Below are positions 60,160-64,000 of a DNA stretch of 64,000 nucleotides, piece after piece. This DNA is from Rhizophagus irregularis (taxonomy: Eukaryota > Glomeromycota > Glomeromycetes > Glomerales > Glomeraceae). Below the pieces are notes generated by a model. That model ran no database searches and was not told where the DNA came from. It worked only from the letters and a program-made list of their open reading frames with translations. Both the position numbers and the translations under genes were made by a program. Position 1 is the stretch's first letter; each line of letters opens with the position of its first letter. The stretch is taken from NCBI RefSeq assembly GCF_026210795.1, contig NC_089444.1:4454501-4518500 (forward strand), given 5' to 3'.

Positions 60160-61878
60160 TTAGAATTTTCTTGGTTTAACTTTAACTAATAATTTTTCAC
60201 AAGATGTAAGAATTTCAGATTTATATTCAAGAGGTGATCTTAATTCAAGATCATACTTCCTGTAAATCAAAGGTATTAAACATTTTAATTCTGTGATTGC
60301 CAATTTTCTTCCTGGACAAATTCTAATTCCACCTCCCCACATCATAAAAGAATTTTTAGCATGTTGTTTTTCAAGTAAATATTTATCACTTTCTTCAACT
60401 TTGTAAAATCTGTCCGGATCGAATTTTTCGGGATCAGTCCAATAATCATCACGCATCATTAATGCAGATGTATGTATTTGAAATTGAGTTCCTTTTGGCC
60501 AATTATATCCTCCAACCATATCATTTTCAATACTTAAACGACCTAACGAAAATGCTACAGGAATATGACGAAATACTTCTTTAATAACTGCATCGCAATA
60601 TTTTAATTCTTCAATATTTTTTAATGTCATAGGTTTAGTTAAGTCATTTCCGAGAACCGAATCAAATTCTTGTCGTAATTTGTGTTTCACTTCAGGATTT
60701 TTTTCAAGAAAATATATGACAAAGCAAAGCATATTCGCCGTCTATAATTTTAAAAAGGATTTTTAAATTAGAAATGAAAATTTTATGAAAAAAATTGAAT
60801 ATCTTTTGAAGAAGAAAAAAAGTTTACTTACAGTATCAGTTCCTGCAACCATAGCATCGAGTAAATTTCCGCAAATCTCTTTGTCGGTCATTGGTCTCAA
60901 CAAATCAGCATCGACATGTCTTTCAACATTGATATCACGTGGAGTATTTGCGGTTATAAATGATGTCAACATATCGTGACAAAGAGGTTTGTCTAATGGT
61001 GTATTCTCAATTTCAATTCTTCTTTGCTTAATAACTTTATGTAAACTATCTATCAAATAATCTCTATTTTCTATTAATTTATTCATTTTTCCACGAACGA
61101 ATGGAACATAATGACGAATATATTTACTTAAAGCAAAGAATGGCATAAATCCCCTGATAAAGATTTGAATTGATTGAATAAAACGTTCTGATTCTCTATC
61201 TTTTTCTTTTTCTTTTTCACTTAAAGATTGATTATTATCTTCAAGAAGAGTATGATAGTAAGAAGTAACAGCATCATTTTTTACCCCAGTTGAAACTCTA
61301 AAGATCATATCATTTGTAAATCTATGCATCCATTTACTAAGGTCTAATTCATGATTATCACCGAGACTTTTCCAATGAGATTCCATTTGTTCCCATAATT
61401 CGATCGTCCATTCAATAGCTTGATGATTAAAACTTGGAGTCATCATAGCTTGAGAGAAAAATTGACGATTAAATTTCCAGGATTTAAATTCATTATTATT
61501 AGCAACTCCTACTCCACCTAATCCATATTCTTTAAAACCTTCTGTAGGTTGAAATCTAATAGGATATTTGGTTTTTGTTGAAGGTACATTCATGCTTCCA
61601 ATTAAATCTACATTATTTAACATGATTGTACGTGATCCAGCCACATTTATTTCGTACATATCACCATATTTTTTATACATGGACATTAACCACTTATTAA
61701 AGTCAGTTCCAACTATTTGATGACCATTACCAAGTAATGGAAGTGGGAATGGACCAGGTAAAGGATTTGGACGAGTAAAATATTTGTAATAATATTGAAC
61801 TATATAGATAACTATGAAAGTTAACGACAAAGAAAAAATATCAGAACTTCGAAACGAAGAGATAATTGTAGATAACAT
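60160..61878 (-). CDS. Cytochrome P450 monooxygenase (two exons, 542 aa)
   Basis: Exon 1 61878-60832, exon 2 60741-60160, intron GTAAGT...TATAG of 90 nt, phase 0. N-terminal anchor helix (about residues 15-33, LSLTFIVIYIVQYYYKYF) and Pro-rich hinge RPNPLPGPFPLPLLGNG. I-helix AGTDTT (345-350) is formed across the splice junction. K-helix EVFR (404-407). PERF-type DPDRF (Arg 460). Heme-binding loop WGGGIRICPGRKLA with Cys 491 as axial ligand; the usual first Phe is Trp. Class II, probably ER membrane, needing a P450 reductase. Substrate unknown. All essential residues are present, and length is normal for fungal P450s. No partner genes of a biosynthetic cluster are next to it. Confidence 0.9.
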
Positions 61879-62017
61879 TGTTGTTTAGAAAAATAAAGTT
61901 GTAATAGTGAAAATTTGTTTTAAAAATGTTTGTTCGTAGGATTTTTTTTTTAATTTAAAAAAAAAATAAATAAATAAAATATTATTAGTTTAATTTGATC
62001 TGAATTTCTTGGAAGGG

Positions 62018-62025
62018 TATATATA
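62018..62025 (-). promoter_or_regulatory. Candidate TATA box of P450 gene
   Basis: TATATATA about 140 nt upstream of the P450 ATG; palindromic, and weak evidence in A/T-rich sequence. Confidence 0.25.
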
Positions 62026-64000
62026 CTAAATTTGAGAAAATCCCAAGATTCTTAGCGGATTAATGATCGTTCTAAAAATAGAATCATAACGATCGACATC
62101 CCTAATTTAGGTAACAAATCTGTAATTGTGGTTCATTGTATTATGATAAGCAATTTATGCATTATTATTTGAATGAAAATCATTTCGAAAATTAATCGGG
62201 TAAAAAAATTGTATATAATATTACTGCGAAAATTCTTTTTAATCCGGCATATTTTAAATAGATTATCTAAATGAAATTTAATTTTCTAAGTGGAAGTTCT
62301 GAATTTATTAGAGTGTAAACATACAATATTTTTTGAATTTCATTCAATATTGGCATATTGGCAAAGTTTAAGTAAATATATGATCGGATGTATCCGGAAA
62401 TTCGGATACATACGGAATAAGCATTCCACGCTTCAAAACATGAGTCATTCGTACTACTAACCGAACATTCCAAGTTTTTATTTTTTGATTGGCGTATTGG
62501 TATACGCCTTATGACAATTTCTTTACATTTCTATTTGTATGATTTTATTAAATCAAAAACAAATTATCGCTCAATTATTTTTATGTTAAAAATTTTTCAT
62601 ATTTTTATTTGTAACTTTTGAATTTCATAATAAGGTAAATGATAATCCACACCAAGGTCCCTTAGACCAATAATTAAAATTTTGTAGAACAGGATTGACG
62701 TTTCGAAAGTTATAGAAAAAAAGATTGTGAGAAAAATTGGTTTTAAAAAATCATTGTATAATAATAATAAGAAAATATAATGCATAAATAATGATTAATT
62801 TAAAGTAATTGTGAAAATCTTATTCAAAATGTATGTACTTTTTAAAATGGTAATATAATCCTTGGTTTTTTTTTTTGAATTCCACCATTTTCGTAAATTT
62901 GATTGTTAACTTTATAATTCTTGGGTTACACTACTTTTATAAAAAACCTAATAAAGATTTTATATGGGATGCACGCCATAGTTATTTTTATACTTTCGAT
63001 AAAGGAAGGCATTATGCTTAAAGAAAAAGAAACCGGAGTTTAAATTCATTACAAATTAGCAAATGAGATAATGGCGTTTGTTGACGAGGAAATGATCAAC
63101 ATTGTTTCCCGCTTCCCGTTTAAGCCACGTTTCAGAGTAGAAATTAAATATAGTAAAAGTAAAAAAAAAATTAAAGTTATCGTACAATTTCTAATAAAGT
63201 AGGGTTTGAAAGTAGGGTTTTAAAGTAAGGTAGGTAATAATTACGGCATTTCAGATTACGATTTGGACTTCTACTCAAAATTACGAAAATGACGTATTAA
63301 GTTGGAATTATGCTTGATTTCAGCCAAGTTCGTAATGCCAGGTCAATTTTTTCGCATTACTGTATATCATGTGACGTTATACGAGATTCTAATGCCCTCC
63401 AATAAAATGTTACCGAGGTTATTTAATTGTTGATCACTTAGTTATTATTCAAGTCACGTGACACATACACAAAGTTGCAACTTTACGGCAAATACGTTAC
63501 AACCAGTTACAACTATTACGGCGACTAACACTAGTTTAAAGCTTTATAGAATATTTCCCAACGCTACTGATTTCTGGATAATTAGGTCACCACTAAAAAT
63601 TCATCCTGGGTATACCTCAGCAGCATAATGATAGTTTTAATAAAATTATCAATAAGAGGTTTATTGGTTATGACTTCCTTTACGTGAACCAAAAAATTTG
63701 GAAAGGGGGGATGGTTAGTGAACCGGAAAAAGATTCGCAAAGTTCGCTAAGGAATGTAAAGCAAAAGAGGAGGTGGATTTCATTCGAAAATTGTTATAGC
63801 GAAATATACATATAATCCATTATTTGAAATCGACAGTTTCACGAAAATTCATAAATTCATAACGAAGATAGTAGTGTTAGGCGCAAATGTATATTTTATT
63901 AAGAATAAAACATTACAGAATCTTGATTTTACAATATATACTTTTGTTTGGTATCAATGCGTAATGAGTACGTTTCGATAATAAATCTATATGATTTTTC
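62026..64000. other. Intergenic stretch to window end
   Basis: No gene recognised on either strand. The ORFs at 62267-62473 and 62597-62785 lack family character. GGTCAATTTT/GCCAGG-type words near 63.3 kb resemble repeat fragments seen at 33-34 kb. Confidence 0.4.

Overview
The window looks like a piece of nuclear genome from an arbuscular mycorrhizal fungus (Rhizophagus/Glomeromycotina type). This rests on strong A+T richness, short GT-AG introns, a TKL-type kinase gene with the expanded-family architecture, an F-box gene, a P450, a small secreted cysteine-rich protein, and very dense, nested DNA transposons plus a LINE. The species assignment is inference, with no database search behind it. 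No rRNA, tRNA or CRISPR array was recognised.

Layout. 1-2020: decayed RBM25-like splicing-factor pseudogene that still shows intron borders. 2021-13461: mostly non-coding. It holds a coding remnant (4.2-4.4 kb), a 381-bp TA-flanked inverted-repeat element (4839-5219), a solo LTR (6592-8938) with a MITE inside it, a structured direct repeat (9335-9759), a broken membrane-protein gene (10.2-10.9 kb) and another remnant (12.5-13.0 kb). 13462-28061: a nested composite. A large foldback DNA element shares terminal sequences with 4839-5219. Its right arm was hit by a 9.9-kb LINE (18042-27963, 15-bp target duplication), and the LINE was in turn hit by a pogo-like element (25552-26808, TA duplication). 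The LINE has gag-like ORF1 and EEP-RT-RNase H ORF2, both broken by stops and frameshifts. 28062-36983: gene remnants and small inverted-repeat elements, including a 1.39-kb complete foldback (35097-36488).

36984-41186 (-): an eight-exon kinase gene in which an exon carrying a kinase N-lobe module has been repeated in phase, ending in one complete kinase domain. 41.2-48.4 kb: intergenic with kinase, LINE and hairpin remnants. 48407-49915 (-): F-box gene. 50.4-56.5 kb: repeats, a Tc1-like foldback (52051-52933), a truncated copy of the F-box gene 3' end (about 53.43-53.83 kb), two overlapping coiled-coil ORFs of different composition, and an inverted-repeat element. 56505-57139 (-): two-exon secreted protein. 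60160-61878 (-): two-exon cytochrome P450. The rest shows nothing recognisable.

The four best genes are the kinase, the F-box protein, the secreted protein and the P450. They are not an operon or an evident cluster. They are separate single genes, all on the minus strand, in a transposon-rich landscape. The most unusual items are the exon-amplified kinase and tandem arrays inside transposons whose units look like 30-31 nt microexons with splice sites.
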